A DNA stretch of 64,000 nt from the NCBI RefSeq assembly GCF_023051145.1, contig NZ_JALKFS010000005.1, positions 4,791,733-4,855,732 of the forward strand, in the 5' to 3' direction. The position numbers and the translations under genes are program-made. Source of the DNA: Williamsia sp. DF01-3 (GTDB taxonomy: Bacteria > Actinomycetota > Actinomycetes > Mycobacteriales > Mycobacteriaceae). Below, in pieces: positions 1 to 9,253 of this stretch (within the stretch, counting starts at the first letter, position 1; every line of letters begins with the position of its first letter). The notes under the pieces are model-generated. The model was not told the DNA's origin, made no database searches, and was given only the letters and a program-made list of their open reading frames with translations.

Positions 1-1317
1 CTGGGCGGCTAGCTTGAGCAGCGTTGCCTCGGATCCCGGGCGGCCGGCGAAATGGACGGCCACCGGGGTCTTGGACACCGGGTGCACCCCGAACGGCACC
101 GACATCGCGGGCCATCCGAGGAGATTGAACAGTCCCTGGAACGGCGCGTAGTTGATGTTCGCCCACATGTTGGCCGCCCAGCTCTTGCTGCTCCACGCCT
201 TCGCCTCGAGGGGTGGGGCTGCGAGGGCGGGGGTCATCAAGACATCGGCCTGGTTGCGGTCGAGGTAAGCGAGCACCTTCTGCTCGATGGTGCTGGCCTG
301 GACGTCGTGTACCAGATCAAAGCGTTGCACCGCCCTGCCGAGCGACGTGTGAATCTTGCTGCGCGACTGCAACTTCGACAGATCGCCGCCCGCCTTGGCG
401 AAGTCGTCCGCGTCGGCGGCAGCCCCTGCCAGCCATCGCAGCAGCAGAGGAGCCGGATTGTTCGGGTACGGGAGCTTGGACTGCGGCACCTTGTGGCCGT
501 GATCGGCGAGCAATCCGCTGCAACTGGACACCGCCTGCGCAAAATGTTTGTCCGTCCGACCCACGGCCAGCGGAAAGTTCTGCGCCACAACGATTCTGAG
601 CTTCCCAGGGTCGGTGCCCGTCCCGGCGGCGGCAAGGGCCATGTCGTCGGCCATCACGCCCAGCATCAGTGCGCCGTCGGCAACCGTGGTGGCAAGCGGC
701 CCGTTCTCGCTCATCTTGAACCAGCCGTTGCCGCCGAACTCGCTGGGAACCACTCCGAGGCCGGGCTTGAAACCGAACAATCCGCAATCGGCGGCAGGGA
801 TGCGGATCGAGCCGAGGCCGTCGTTCCCGTGCGCCAACTCGACCTGCCCACTGGCCACCGCCGCAGCCGCTCCACCGGACGAGCCGCCTGGGGTTCGCGC
901 CGGGTTCCACGGGTTGCGTGTCACGGTCTGCTCGTTGTCGGTGGTCCCCCACAGGCACAGCTCGGGTACGGCGGTGAGGCCGATGACCACTGCGCCCGCG
1001 GCTCGAAGCCTGCGGACCACGGTGTGGTCACTGAGCGCAGGTGCTCGACTTGTTGCGGCCGACCCCACGGTCATCGGCTCGCCTGCGACGGACACGTTGT
1101 CCTTGATGGCTACCGGCACGCCGGCCAAGGGCAGCTTGGCCAGATCCGGATGGGCCGTGAGCAGTTCCGCCTCGGCGACGGCCTTGCCGGCACGGACCTT
1201 GACGAATGCGCCGATGGAACCGTCGCGATCAGCTATCCGTGACAGCGCATCCCGGGTCACCTCCACCGGATCGAGGCGACCGGTCCGGACACCTTCTGCA
1301 GTCTGTACCGCACTCAC
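1..1317 (-). CDS. Amidase signature family hydrolase, 3' end off the window
   Basis: Hydrolyses an amide or ester bond; the substrate cannot be read from sequence. Reading from a GTG at 1317 the frame stays open for 439 codons to the window edge, so only a few C-terminal residues are missing. The Ser-Ser-Lys triad of the amidase signature family is visible: Lys in PVAIKDNV, the glycine/serine-rich block TPGGSSGGAAAAVASG, and the nucleophile Ser in GSIRIPAAD. A GAGG ribosome site lies about 9 nt before the GTG. The gene ends of hpt (1330) and this start are 12 nt apart on the same strand, so it is probably co-transcribed downstream of hpt. It could be a GatA-like paralogue, but no gatB/gatC is near, so a free-standing amidase is likelier. 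Confidence 0.88.
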   Translation of the reverse strand, partial: MSAVQTAEGVRTGRLDPVEVTRDALSRIADRDGSIGAFVKVRAGKAVAEAELLTAHPDLAKLPLAGVPVAIKDNVSVAGEPMTVGSAATSRAPALSDHTVVRRLRAAGAVVIGLTAVPELCLWGTTDNEQTVTRNPWNPARTPGGSSGGAAAAVASGQVELAHGNDGLGSIRIPAADCGLFGFKPGLGVVPSEFGGNGWFKMSENGPLATTVADGALMLGVMADDMALAAAGTGTDPGKLRIVVAQNFPLAVGRTDKHFAQAVSSCSGLLADHGHKVPQSKLPYPNNPAPLLLRWLAGAAADADDFAKAGGDLSKLQSRSKIHTSLGRAVQRFDLVHDVQASTIEQKVLAYLDRNQADVLMTPALAAPPLEAKAWSSKSWAANMWANINYAPFQGLFNLLGWPAMSVPFGVHPVSKTPVAVHFAGRPGSEATLLKLAAQ

Positions 1318-1329
1318 CGAAACGGACCT

Positions 1330-1908
1330 CTAATCGGAGTAGACGTTCGGGTTCAGCCGACCCACGTACGGCAGATCCCGGTACCTCTCGGCGTAATCGA
1401 GCCCGTACCCGACCACGAACTCGTTCGGGATGTCGAAGCCGACATCCTCGACGTGCACGTCCACCCGCACGGCGTCGGGTTTACGCAGCAGTGTGCAGAC
1501 CTCCAACGACCTGGGGTGGCGGGTACGCAAGTTCTTCACCAGCCACGAGAGCGTCAGCCCGGAGTCGATGATGTCTTCGACAATGACGACGTCGCGGTCG
1601 TGGATGTCGCGGTCGAGGTCCTTGAGGATGCGCACCACACCCGACGACGACGTCGAGGACCCATAGGAACTCACCGCCATGAACTCGAGCTGCGACGGGA
1701 TCGGCAGCGCCCGCGCGAAGTCGGTCATGAACATCACCGCGCCTTTGAGCACGCCAATGAGGACCAGATCATCAGGAGTGTCCCGGTACCGGTTCGCCAC
1801 CGTCTCGGCGAGCTCGGCGATGCGCCGTTGGATCTGCTCCTCGGTGACCACAACTGCTTCGATGTCGTCGCCATATGGATCGCGCTGTTCGCTCACGGAC
1901 ATCATCAT
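1330..1908 (-). CDS. hpt: Hypoxanthine phosphoribosyltransferase
   Basis: Purine salvage enzyme: transfers phosphoribose from PRPP to hypoxanthine or guanine to give IMP or GMP, in the cytoplasm. The 192-residue product has the type I PRTase PRPP-binding loop [14 protein letters not shown] near residue 110 and the N-terminal [11 protein letters not shown] segment typical of HPRT. Three consecutive ATG codons open the frame (MMMSVSEQ); the third may be the true start. It is followed directly by the amidase gene on the same strand. In M. tuberculosis hpt (Rv3624c) lies immediately beside tilS; here a secreted-protein gene on the opposite strand separates the two. Confidence 0.97.
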   Translation of the reverse strand: MMMSVSEQRDPYGDDIEAVVVTEEQIQRRIAELAETVANRYRDTPDDLVLIGVLKGAVMFMTDFARALPIPSQLEFMAVSSYGSSTSSSGVVRILKDLDRDIHDRDVVIVEDIIDSGLTLSWLVKNLRTRHPRSLEVCTLLRKPDAVRVDVHVEDVGFDIPNEFVVGYGLDYAERYRDLPYVGRLNPNVYSD

Positions 1909-2045
1909 GCCTCAACGGCCGCAGGCCGGGGCGCGCAGCCGTCGGCTCAATCGCGGGTAGCCCCAATGGATGACAACAATGCGCCGTTTTCGCGCGCTAT
2001 TCGTCGGGGGTTCAGATGACTTTTTGCGAATTGTCCCAATTTGGG

Positions 2046-2083
2046 TCAAACTCCAGTTTGACAGCCGTTAGCATTGCGATGCT
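2046..2083. promoter_or_regulatory. Two palindromes in the 312-bp hpt/secreted-protein intergenic region
   Basis: The divergent gap 1909–2220 contains a perfect palindrome, TCAAACT-CC-AGTTTGA (2046–2061), and 9 bp further on AGCAT-TGCG-ATGCT (2070–2083). Spacing and symmetry look like a dimeric repressor site for the plus-strand gene, the hpt operon, or both. No regulator gene lies beside it. Nothing else codes in this gap. Confidence 0.4.
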
Positions 2084-2220
2084 TGATCTACATCAGGCCG
2101 TTACAGAGCGTCACATTCCCCTCTGCCCGGGGGCCAGGAAAACGTCGTCTCTGCTTGTTTCGACGTGGGGATCGAGGCGGGCAGGCGAACAAACAGAAAC
2201 GAACGAGGGGTTCATTCTCA

Positions 2221-2874
2221 ATGAGGTTCCGACAGACAGTGGTTTCGGCCATGGTCGTATTGGCCACGGCCGCCAGCGTGGTCACCGCAACTCAGGCCAA
2301 TGCCGCACCGCCGGCGAAGAACATCGGTTATTCGGCACAGATCGTCGGTGATCACGTTGTGCTCAAGACCGATATCGGTTCACTGCGCACATCGGACGGT
2401 CAATTCCAGATCGTCGACAACACCGGCAAGGTCGCTGCGAGCATTCCGCTGGCGTACAACCTCAATGACAAGCAGTTCCCCATCAACGCCGACATCAACG
2501 GCCGCACCGCAACTCTGACACCGGTCCGCAATGCTGCCGCCGCTGAACCCGTCAAGGTCAGCGATGCCGTGCGCAAGCAGGTCGCAGCCCCGGCCACCCG
2601 AGAGCAACGCGACATCCAGGCGATGCAGACCCTCAGCCAGAGCATCAACACCGCGTCAGCGGTCGGCGGCCTCATCGGGACCATCGTCGGCGGCGTCATC
2701 GGATGTGTGGTTGGCCTGCCCGCTTTTGTTGCCGGGTGCCTGCCCGGCCTCGTGACGGGAGCCGGCATCGGAGGCGTCGTCGGAACCATCGTCGTGGGTG
2801 GTCCGGTCCTCATCGGTGCCGCCATCCAGTTCTTCAACACCATCAACTCCCCGTTCGTCCCGCCGGCCAAGTAA
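2221..2874 (+). CDS. Secreted protein with glycine-zipper hydrophobic C-terminus, function unknown
   Basis: The start is ATG at 2221, 9 nt after GAGGGG; an upstream in-frame ATG at 2074 would put a basic leader before an obvious signal peptide and is rejected. The 217-residue product begins with a Sec signal (MRFRQTVVSAMVVLATAASVV, cleavage after ATQANA). A mature domain of about 100 residues follows with no motif I recognise (contains GDHVVLKTDIGSL), then a glycine-rich hydrophobic tail of about 70 residues with GxxxG spacing (GGLIGTIVGGVIG, GAGIGGVVGTIVVGG) that could insert in a membrane or oligomerise. Proteins of this layout occur in Gordonia and Rhodococcus as hypotheticals. It interrupts the conserved hpt–tilS neighbourhood on the opposite strand. 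Confidence 0.75.
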   Translation: MRFRQTVVSAMVVLATAASVVTATQANAAPPAKNIGYSAQIVGDHVVLKTDIGSLRTSDGQFQIVDNTGKVAASIPLAYNLNDKQFPINADINGRTATLTPVRNAAAAEPVKVSDAVRKQVAAPATREQRDIQAMQTLSQSINTASAVGGLIGTIVGGVIGCVVGLPAFVAGCLPGLVTGAGIGGVVGTIVVGGPVLIGAAIQFFNTINSPFVPPAK

Positions 2875-2891
2875 GGCTGCCGGAACACAGC

Positions 2892-3854
2892 TCAACGCAC
2901 GCGGCGTTCGACCACGAGTCGGGCGCCGCGTCGCGCTATCTCCAGCCTGTGCTCGGGGTTCCCTCCGACCGCGACCGGCCCTTGCCCACGCCACCGCACC
3001 AACAGGCCGTCCACTGCGTTCACCACTGAGCCGGTCGGTTCCGTCGCCCCCTGCGCGACGAGCCAGCGCCGCAGCAGTCGCCGCCGGATCGCTGCCGGTA
3101 TGGGTGTCATCTCCGCGCACACCACCTCGTCTCCGGCGATGACCTCGGCAGCGGCGTCGGCCATGTCCTCGAGTACGTCGATGTCGTCCTGCAACTGCGA
3201 TGCCGTGCGACCCAACGATTCGACGACCCCGCCCTGCAACACCTGCTCCAGCAGAGGCAGCACCTCGGTGCGCAACCGAACCCGCGTGAACCGAGGGTCG
3301 GTGTTGTGCGGGTCGTGATGCGGCGACAACCCCAGGTCGGTGCACGCGGCCACCGTGCTCGCACGCCGCAGACCGAGCAACGGGCGACCGAACGGCGGAA
3401 TCCATGCACGCATCCCGGCGATGGACCGCGGCCCAGACCCTCTGGCGAGGCCGAGGAGAACGGTCTCCGCCTGATCGTCGAGGGTGTGCGCGAGTAAGAC
3501 GGGCCTGCCCGCGCGCGCCTCGTCGAGCGCGGCGTAGCGCGCACGGCGTGCTGCCGCCTCTAGACCACCACGACCCACCACGTCCACGGGGAGCACCGTG
3601 GCCTGCGCACCCATCGCCCGGGCCGACTGCGCCGCCTCGTCGGCGACCGCGGCCGAGCCTTCCTGGAGTCGGTGGTCGACCACCAGGGCGTGCACCTGCA
3701 GGCCGGCGCGGACGGCAGCGGCGGTGAGTGCCAGTGAATCTGCCCCGCCCGACAACCCCACGCACACAGCGGTCCCGTCGAGATGATCGTGGGCGAACGA
3801 CGCCACGACGCCGGTGACCTCGGCGATGGCGCCCGAGTTCACCCCGGGGTTCAC
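2892..3854 (-). CDS. tilS: tRNA(Ile)-lysidine synthase
   Basis: Adds lysine to C34 of the CAU-anticodon tRNA-Ile, changing its reading from AUG to AUA; essential in most bacteria. The N-type ATP pyrophosphatase P-loop SGGADS is visible in VCVGLSGGADSLALTAA, followed by the family motif LLAHTLDDQAETVLLGLARGSG and FGRPLLGLRR. I place the start at GTG 3854, which overlaps the stop of the upstream metalloprotease gene by four bases (GTGA), giving 320 residues; GTG 3872 is the alternative. It is the last gene of the dacB–metalloprotease–tilS operon. Confidence 0.95.
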   Translation of the reverse strand: MNPGVNSGAIAEVTGVVASFAHDHLDGTAVCVGLSGGADSLALTAAAVRAGLQVHALVVDHRLQEGSAAVADEAAQSARAMGAQATVLPVDVVGRGGLEAAARRARYAALDEARAGRPVLLAHTLDDQAETVLLGLARGSGPRSIAGMRAWIPPFGRPLLGLRRASTVAACTDLGLSPHHDPHNTDPRFTRVRLRTEVLPLLEQVLQGGVVESLGRTASQLQDDIDVLEDMADAAAEVIAGDEVVCAEMTPIPAAIRRRLLRRWLVAQGATEPTGSVVNAVDGLLVRWRGQGPVAVGGNPEHRLEIARRGARLVVERRVR

Positions 3855-4867
3855 AACACCCGGTCGATCCACAATCGTGGCTTTTCGATCTCGGCGGGCA
3901 GCGGCATGGTCTCCGGCCCCGTCCAGATCGCATTGAAGCGGGTCATGCCCACGGTCCCGACGACTTCATCGACAAACGCTTTGCCGCGAATGTACTGAGC
4001 GAGTTTGGCGTCCATTCCGAGGAGCACACGCAGCAACCGTTGCACGGGATTCTGTGGCCGGCCCCGACGTTTGTCGAATGCCGCGCGAATCGTGTCGACG
4101 GTCGGGACGTGCTGCGGTCCGACGGCATCCATGACGTGATCGGCGTGGCCCTCGAGAAGTGTTCCCAGCATCATCATCCGGGTGAATGCCTCGTATTGCT
4201 CAGGGCTCTGCAACAACTGCATCGCACCGACGATGCCTTTTTCCCGAGGCTGGTCGCTGCGCATCGCCGCACTGATCCGCGTCACCAATTCACCCGCGGA
4301 TTCCGCGGTCTCGGCTGTCAGGGCTTCGACATTGGACGACATGTAGTCGCGCAACCACGGGTTCGCGGAGAACTGCACCCGGTGCGTCACCTCGTGCAGA
4401 CACACCCACAACCGAAAGTCCGAAGGGACAACCCGCAACGACCGTTCGACGGCGATGATGTTGGGCGTCACCAGCATCAAGACCCCGTCCGAGCCGGTAT
4501 CCGGGTTGGCGGTGAACGGATCGTATTGCCCGAGGATCGCGCCGGAGAGCAGCGCCAACAGTCCGCCGGCCTGGACCCCGGCGACGCGTCCGGATATCCC
4601 CGGTTTTCCGTCGGGCTCAGGCCCCTCGAGCATCGCCGACATCGACAGCGCAGCGGCCTCGATCCAGCCACTGCGGTCGAGGATCTGGGCCGCGGGTACG
4701 GCCAGACCGTCGGCCAATCCGGTGACCTCACGAACGGGACCTTCGGCAGCGGCCGACGACCGCGCGAGTTCCTGTTGCGCCGCGGTGATCGTGTAGTCGG
4801 TGGTGACAGGCCCCGGACGGGCGACCTTCTTGCCCACCGTCGCGGCGAGTTGCCAGTCGATACTCAT
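3851..4867 (-). CDS. Zinc-dependent metalloprotease, DUF2342 / Rv3626c family
   Basis: A 338-residue protein with the zinc-metallopeptidase motif HEVTH at residues 158–162 ([10 protein letters not shown]) and a downstream acidic ligand region, [11 protein letters not shown]. The family was once annotated as F420-biosynthesis associated; its physiological substrate is not known. ATG 4867 overlaps the dacB stop as ATGA, so it is preferred to the ATG at 4879. The genes are translationally coupled dacB→protease→tilS, the same arrangement as Rv3627c–Rv3625c in mycobacteria. No signal peptide is seen, so it is probably cytoplasmic or membrane-associated. Confidence 0.9.
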   Translation of the reverse strand: MSIDWQLAATVGKKVARPGPVTTDYTITAAQQELARSSAAAEGPVREVTGLADGLAVPAAQILDRSGWIEAAALSMSAMLEGPEPDGKPGISGRVAGVQAGGLLALLSGAILGQYDPFTANPDTGSDGVLMLVTPNIIAVERSLRVVPSDFRLWVCLHEVTHRVQFSANPWLRDYMSSNVEALTAETAESAGELVTRISAAMRSDQPREKGIVGAMQLLQSPEQYEAFTRMMMLGTLLEGHADHVMDAVGPQHVPTVDTIRAAFDKRRGRPQNPVQRLLRVLLGMDAKLAQYIRGKAFVDEVVGTVGMTRFNAIWTGPETMPLPAEIEKPRLWIDRVL

Positions 4868-6237
4868 CGGCATCCACATTCCCGCAGTGCCACTGCGATT
4901 GCATCGAGCGCCGGGCGGGCCGCATCTGGCGAACTCCCGTTGGACATCAGCGCGAAACTCAGGACGCGGCCTTCTCTCGTCTGCACCACACCCACCAACG
5001 CGCTCGCCCCGGTCAGTGTTCCCGTCTTGGCCCTCACCCAGCCGGCACCCGACTTGTTCTGGGTGTCGAAACGCTCGGCGAGGGTGCCGGTGGCGCCTGC
5101 GACGGGGAGCATGTCGAGCAGGGGCCGCAGCTTGGGCTGTGCGTCTCCGGCACCGGCGTTGACCACCTGATCGAGCAGGGCCGCCGAGACCCGATTGTCC
5201 TCGGACAGCCCACTGACATCGGCGAACACGGTTCCGTTCATGTTGAAGCCGTAGTCGCTCAGCGTCTTACGCACGGCCTCGATGCCACCGGCCATCGTCG
5301 GGCGACCACCGGTGGCCTTCGCGATCTCGATGGAGACGGTCTCGGCCAGTACGTTGTCGCTGGCTCGCATCATGTCCCCGAGGCGCGTCACGAGAGGCGC
5401 CGACTGCACCTGGGCGATCACTCGGGCATTCGCGGGTGCGGTCGCCTCGGTGGGCGCCGCGTCCACTCCGAGCGCGTCGGCGAGAGCGGCGCCGGCGGTC
5501 AGGGCCGGAGTCGAGGTGCGCGGCGAATCGATGAAAAGCGGGTCGTTGCGGCCCGAGTCGGCGATCAGCGATTCGATCGGGGTGATGTTCCCCGCCGCGA
5601 TGTCGGCCGGATCCCAGCTCGGCGCCAGCGTCGGACCACTGAACGCGTTGGTGTCCACGGCCACCGAGGTGACGTCGATGCCGGCCTTCTTGATCTGGTC
5701 GGCCAGCGCGCTGATCCGCGGAGCATCGGTGAAGAAGGTGTCCTGCCCGTCCGGTTGCACCGACAGCGTCGGGTCGCCCGCGCCCACGAGAATCACCTGT
5801 CCGCCCGCGCCCGCGACCACCGTGGTGGTCACCCTCTGCTCGTGCGGCAGTGCCAACAGGGCAGCCGATGCGGTGAGGACCTTGATCGTCGATGCCGGGA
5901 TCAGCGCGCGATTCGGATTCGTCGACCACAATTCGGCGCCGGTCAGGGCGTCGGAGATCTCGCCACTCAACTCACCGAGATCCGGGTTGGCCAACGCCTG
6001 CGTGAGTTCGGTTCGTACCCCTGCGGGTGTCGGCGCAGGCGCGTCCGCTCGCACCGGATTGATCCGCGGTGTCAGCGACGCCGGCGAGGGCTGGGGCGAA
6101 GCACCCGCGGGGAGGGCGTCGGAGCCGTCGTCCACGCGGAAGGCGATGACCAGCGCAATAGCTGCCACAGCGATGAGAGCCACCACGGGAACGAGCGTCC
6201 ACCACAGTCCTTTGCGGCCCAGCGAAGTGCCTGCCAC
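4864..6237 (-). CDS. dacB: D-alanyl-D-alanine carboxypeptidase/endopeptidase, PBP4 type (S13)
   Basis: Penicillin-binding protein that trims peptidoglycan stem peptides outside the membrane. The 457-residue product has an N-terminal transmembrane anchor ([20 protein letters not shown]), a proline-rich linker, then the three active-site motifs: STIK (nucleophile Ser116, Lys119), SDN in [13 protein letters not shown], and KTG in [11 protein letters not shown]. The long insert between the first two motifs is typical of family S13. The protein ends ECGCR. It is divergent from ppa, with 105 bp between the two starts, and heads the operon with the metalloprotease and tilS genes. Confidence 0.95.
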   Translation of the reverse strand: MAGTSLGRKGLWWTLVPVVALIAVAAIALVIAFRVDDGSDALPAGASPQPSPASLTPRINPVRADAPAPTPAGVRTELTQALANPDLGELSGEISDALTGAELWSTNPNRALIPASTIKVLTASAALLALPHEQRVTTTVVAGAGGQVILVGAGDPTLSVQPDGQDTFFTDAPRISALADQIKKAGIDVTSVAVDTNAFSGPTLAPSWDPADIAAGNITPIESLIADSGRNDPLFIDSPRTSTPALTAGAALADALGVDAAPTEATAPANARVIAQVQSAPLVTRLGDMMRASDNVLAETVSIEIAKATGGRPTMAGGIEAVRKTLSDYGFNMNGTVFADVSGLSEDNRVSAALLDQVVNAGAGDAQPKLRPLLDMLPVAGATGTLAERFDTQNKSGAGWVRAKTGTLTGASALVGVVQTREGRVLSFALMSNGSSPDAARPALDAIAVALRECGCR

Positions 6238-6342
6238 CGATACCTCCGGTCAATTGTGCCGCCGAGCGCGGCGGATCGTTGTGTCCACAGTATCGTTGAG
6301 TCGATTTTCGGACCGGATTCGCTGAATGCATCAGGAGGAAGC

Positions 6343-6855
6343 GTGGACTTCGACGTCACGATCGAGATCCCCAAAGGACAACGCAACAAATACGAGGTCG
6401 ATCACGAGTCCGGGAAGGTTTATCTCGACCGTTATCTGTACACGTCGATGGGCTATCCGGCGGACTACGGATTCATCGACAACACCCTCGGCGAAGACGG
6501 CGACCCACTGGACGCCATGGTCCTGCTGCCCGAGTCGGTCTTCCCGGGCGTCATCGTCCGGGCCCGGGTCGTCGGCATGTTCCGGATGACCGACGAGGCA
6601 GGCGGCGACGACAAGTTGCTGGCCGTTCCGGCGAAGGACGTGCGCTGGGACCACATTCAGGACATCGACGATGTGCCCGAGTTCGAGCTCAAGGCAATTG
6701 CGCACTTCTTCGAGCACTACAAGGATCTCGAGCCGGGTAAAGAGGTCACGGCGGGCGGCTGGACCGGGAAGGCCGACGCCGAGAAGGTGGCGCAGGAAGC
6801 CATCGATCGGCTCAAAGCTCACCCGCACGAGGCGAACGAACCCTCCCGCGGCTGA
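6343..6855 (+). CDS. ppa: Inorganic pyrophosphatase, soluble family I
   Basis: Hydrolyses pyrophosphate released by biosynthetic reactions. The frame is open much further upstream, but the real start is the GTG at 6343, 5 nt after a strong AGGAGGAAGC site, giving 170 residues as usual for bacterial family I enzymes. Visible family features are [18 protein letters not shown], the metal/substrate signature [10 protein letters not shown], and [10 protein letters not shown]-type acidic residues ([11 protein letters not shown]). It diverges from dacB as in M. tuberculosis Rv3627c/Rv3628. A long hairpin follows the stop. Confidence 0.97.
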   Translation: MDFDVTIEIPKGQRNKYEVDHESGKVYLDRYLYTSMGYPADYGFIDNTLGEDGDPLDAMVLLPESVFPGVIVRARVVGMFRMTDEAGGDDKLLAVPAKDVRWDHIQDIDDVPEFELKAIAHFFEHYKDLEPGKEVTAGGWTGKADAEKVAQEAIDRLKAHPHEANEPSRG

Positions 6856-6877
6856 TCTGCACTCACACCCGCAGCAC

Positions 6878-6911
6878 AGCAGGGCCCGACTCCACGGAGT
6901 CGGGCCCTGCT
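6878..6911. terminator. Strong hairpin between ppa and the MFS gene
   Basis: AGCAGGGCCCGACTCC and GGAGTCGGGCCCTGCT form a 16-bp perfect stem around AC. It lies 23 nt after the ppa stop and 25 nt beyond the convergent MFS gene end, so it probably terminates both. There is no U tract, which is usual in actinobacteria. Confidence 0.8.
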
Positions 6912-6935
6912 CGCGTTCGTCCTCAGGATTCGGCC

Positions 6936-8620
6936 TCAGGATTCGGCGGCGGCCTCGTCGTCTTTGGCTGCTTGCATCCCCGACTTGGTACGCAGCGGAA
7001 CCTCTTTCCAGAAGAACACCAGCACAAGCGAGATCAGCGAGACGATCGACACGGTCAGGAACACCGTGTCCATCGCGTCGGCGAACCCGACGCGAATCGG
7101 TCGCGAGATCGGTTCGGGGAGTTTGGGGATCACCGAGGTGTCGTCCATGACACTGCCGGTCTGGGCATCCGGGTCGGCGGCTGCAGCGATCAGGCCCTTC
7201 CCGAATGCGGCGACCTGGGCGTCCGGACTCTGCGCGGCCGCAGCGACGGCCTGCCTGAACTGCGGGGTGTCCGCACTGTCCTTGAGCCCGTCGGTGACGT
7301 TGGGCCCCATCAGCGAGAACAGGATCGAGAAGAACACCGCGACGCCGAGCGTTCCACCTATCTGACGGAAGAAGGTGGCCGAGGCGGTGGAGACGCCCAT
7401 GTCCTTGGGCGGCAACACATTCTGCAAGGCCAGCGTCATCGGCTGAAGTAGGTTGCCCAGTCCGAAGCCGAGGAAGAACGCCAGGGTCATCACCAGTGCG
7501 ACCGGGGTGTCCACGCTCAGCAGGTGCAGCAGGAACGTCGAGACGGTGATGAGGATCGATCCGATGATCGGGTAGATCCGGTAGTGGCCGGTGCGGGAGA
7601 TGAGCTGTCCGGATGCCACCGAAGCGATCATCAAACCGAGGACCATGGGCAACATCTGCAGACCGGCGACGGTGGGGCTCGACCCTCGCAGCACCTGGAA
7701 ATATTGCGGCAGCATCGAGATCGAGCCGAACATCACCATGCCGACCACCACGGAAATGACGATGCCCTGCGCGAAGATCCGGTTGCGGAAGATACGCAAC
7801 GGGATGATGGCGGCTTCGCCCATCCGATGCTCGACGTAGACAAACCCTGCGGTGCCCACCACACCGGCCGTGTAACAGGCGATGGCCCACCCACTGCCCA
7901 GCCCCATTCGCGACCTTGTTCGGCGACGATCAGCAACGGGACCACGCCCAGCGCCAGGAGGCCGGCTCCCGACCAGTCCACCCGCCGGCGGGCGCCTCTG
8001 ATCTGGTCGTAGTCCAGCACGCGGTAGACAACCACCAGGGCGATGAGACCGATCGGCACGTTGACGAGGAACACCCAACGCCAGCCGGACACGAACAAAA
8101 TCGACTCCTGACCGGCGAGCAGGCCACCGAGCACGGGGCCCACCACGCTCGAGGTGCCGAAGACAGCGAGGAAATATCCCTGGTACTTCGCCCGCTCGCG
8201 CGGGGGCACGATGTCACCGACGATGGTGAGCGCCAACGACATCAGGCCGCCGGCACCGAGCCCCTGCAACGCGCGGTATCCCGAGAGCTGATACATCGAG
8301 GTCGCGGTGGTGCACAGCAGCGAACCGATGATGAAGATCGTGATGGCCGTCATGAACAGCTTCTTGCGGCCGTACATGTCCGACAACTTGCCGTAGAGCG
8401 GGGTCACGATGGTGGCCGTGACGAGATACGCGGTGGTCACCCACGCCTGCAGCGAATAGCCTTGCAGGTCATCGGCAATGGTGCGGATGGCAGTGGAGAC
8501 GATGGTCTGGTCGAGTGCGGCCAGGAACATCCCCAGCATCAGTCCGCCGAGGATCGTCAGGATCTTCTTGTGCGACAGCTCAGCGCTCCCAGCCGGAGCG
8601 GAAGCGGGGGTGTCGGTCAA
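6936..8620 (-). pseudogene. DHA2-family (EmrB/QacA-like) drug efflux transporter, one frameshift
   Basis: Proton-driven multidrug exporter of the 14-helix DHA2 branch. The N-terminal part (8620 to about 7900) carries motif A, LYGKLSDMYGRKKLF, and motif C-like GTSSVVGPVLGGLLAG. The C-terminal part (about 7900 to 6936) continues in another frame with the remaining helices. The two halves join at the GGG run 7897–7899: with one more G the reading becomes …EQGREWGWGSGWAIACYTAG… and the gene is 561 codons, the normal length. It is therefore likely intact in the organism. It overlaps the marR gene by ATGA and forms a regulator–pump operon with it. Confidence 0.88.
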
Positions 8621-9087
8621 TTCGGTTGCCTCTCAGCTGGAGCACAGGTCAATGCATCTTCGGCACTGTCGACGAACCGGCCCATCAACCGGATCAGGGT
8701 GTCTATGTCGTCGTCGGGCCAATCCGACATCAACGACTTGAGCTCCTCACCGCGTCGCTGACGCAGCGCAGCCACCCGCTCGCGGCCCGAATCGGTGGCC
8801 ACCAGGATCGTGGCACGACCGTCCTGCGGGTCGGCCTCGCGACGTACATAGCCGAGGCGTACCAGGTGAGCGACGTGACGGCTGATGGTGGATGGATCGG
8901 CGAAGAGGGCCTCGGCCAGTTCGCCCGACCGCGACGGCTTGTCGGTCAGCCGGAAAAGGCACTGGTAGGCGGCCGTTTCGACGATGCCGTCCGGGGTGCG
9001 CAGGCGGGTGGTCGCCAGTCGTTCTCGGATGCGTGCGTATCGGGCGAGTACCTCGATGAAATCCTCAACCTGGTCCGAACGGGACAT
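8617..9087 (-). CDS. MarR-family transcriptional regulator of the adjacent efflux pump
   Basis: A winged-helix dimeric repressor of about 156 residues. The MarR core is visible: the helix-turn-helix region RSGELAEALFADPSTISRHVAHLV, then the wing YVRREADPQDGRATILVATDSGRE. It stops inside the MFS start (ATGA), so the two are co-transcribed. The start is taken as ATG 9087; a TTG at 9096 adds three residues. A palindrome 67 bp upstream is the likely autoregulatory operator. Ligand unknown; presumably a drug or phenolic compound exported by the pump. Confidence 0.92.
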   Translation of the reverse strand: MSRSDQVEDFIEVLARYARIRERLATTRLRTPDGIVETAAYQCLFRLTDKPSRSGELAEALFADPSTISRHVAHLVRLGYVRREADPQDGRATILVATDSGRERVAALRQRRGEELKSLMSDWPDDDIDTLIRLMGRFVDSAEDALTCAPAERQPN

Positions 9088-9153
9088 CTTCTGCAACGAG
9101 CCTTCCCACGAAATGCATCAATCTAGCCGGCAGCACGAGTTTCACACAGCAAC

Positions 9154-9172
9154 TACTTGTGCGTTGCAAGTA
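9154..9172. promoter_or_regulatory. Candidate MarR operator
   Basis: TACTTG-N7-CAAGTA, a perfect 6-bp inverted repeat in the divergent region between marR (starts 9087, minus) and the allantoicase gene (starts 9254, plus). The position suits autoregulation of the marR–MFS operon and might also affect allantoicase. The assignment to this MarR is an inference from adjacency. Confidence 0.55.
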
Positions 9173-9253
9173 TGCTCTGGCGCGGTTGCCATCTGCAACC
9201 ATCGGCGCCGCCCGGTTCGCCCCGCAGACCCCGGCACACTAACCTCAGATGTC

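Noticed and set aside
5755-6342. 366-residue reading of ppa
   Set aside because: The extra N-terminus is antisense to dacB; a strong AGGAGG site fixes the start at GTG 6343 and gives the normal length.
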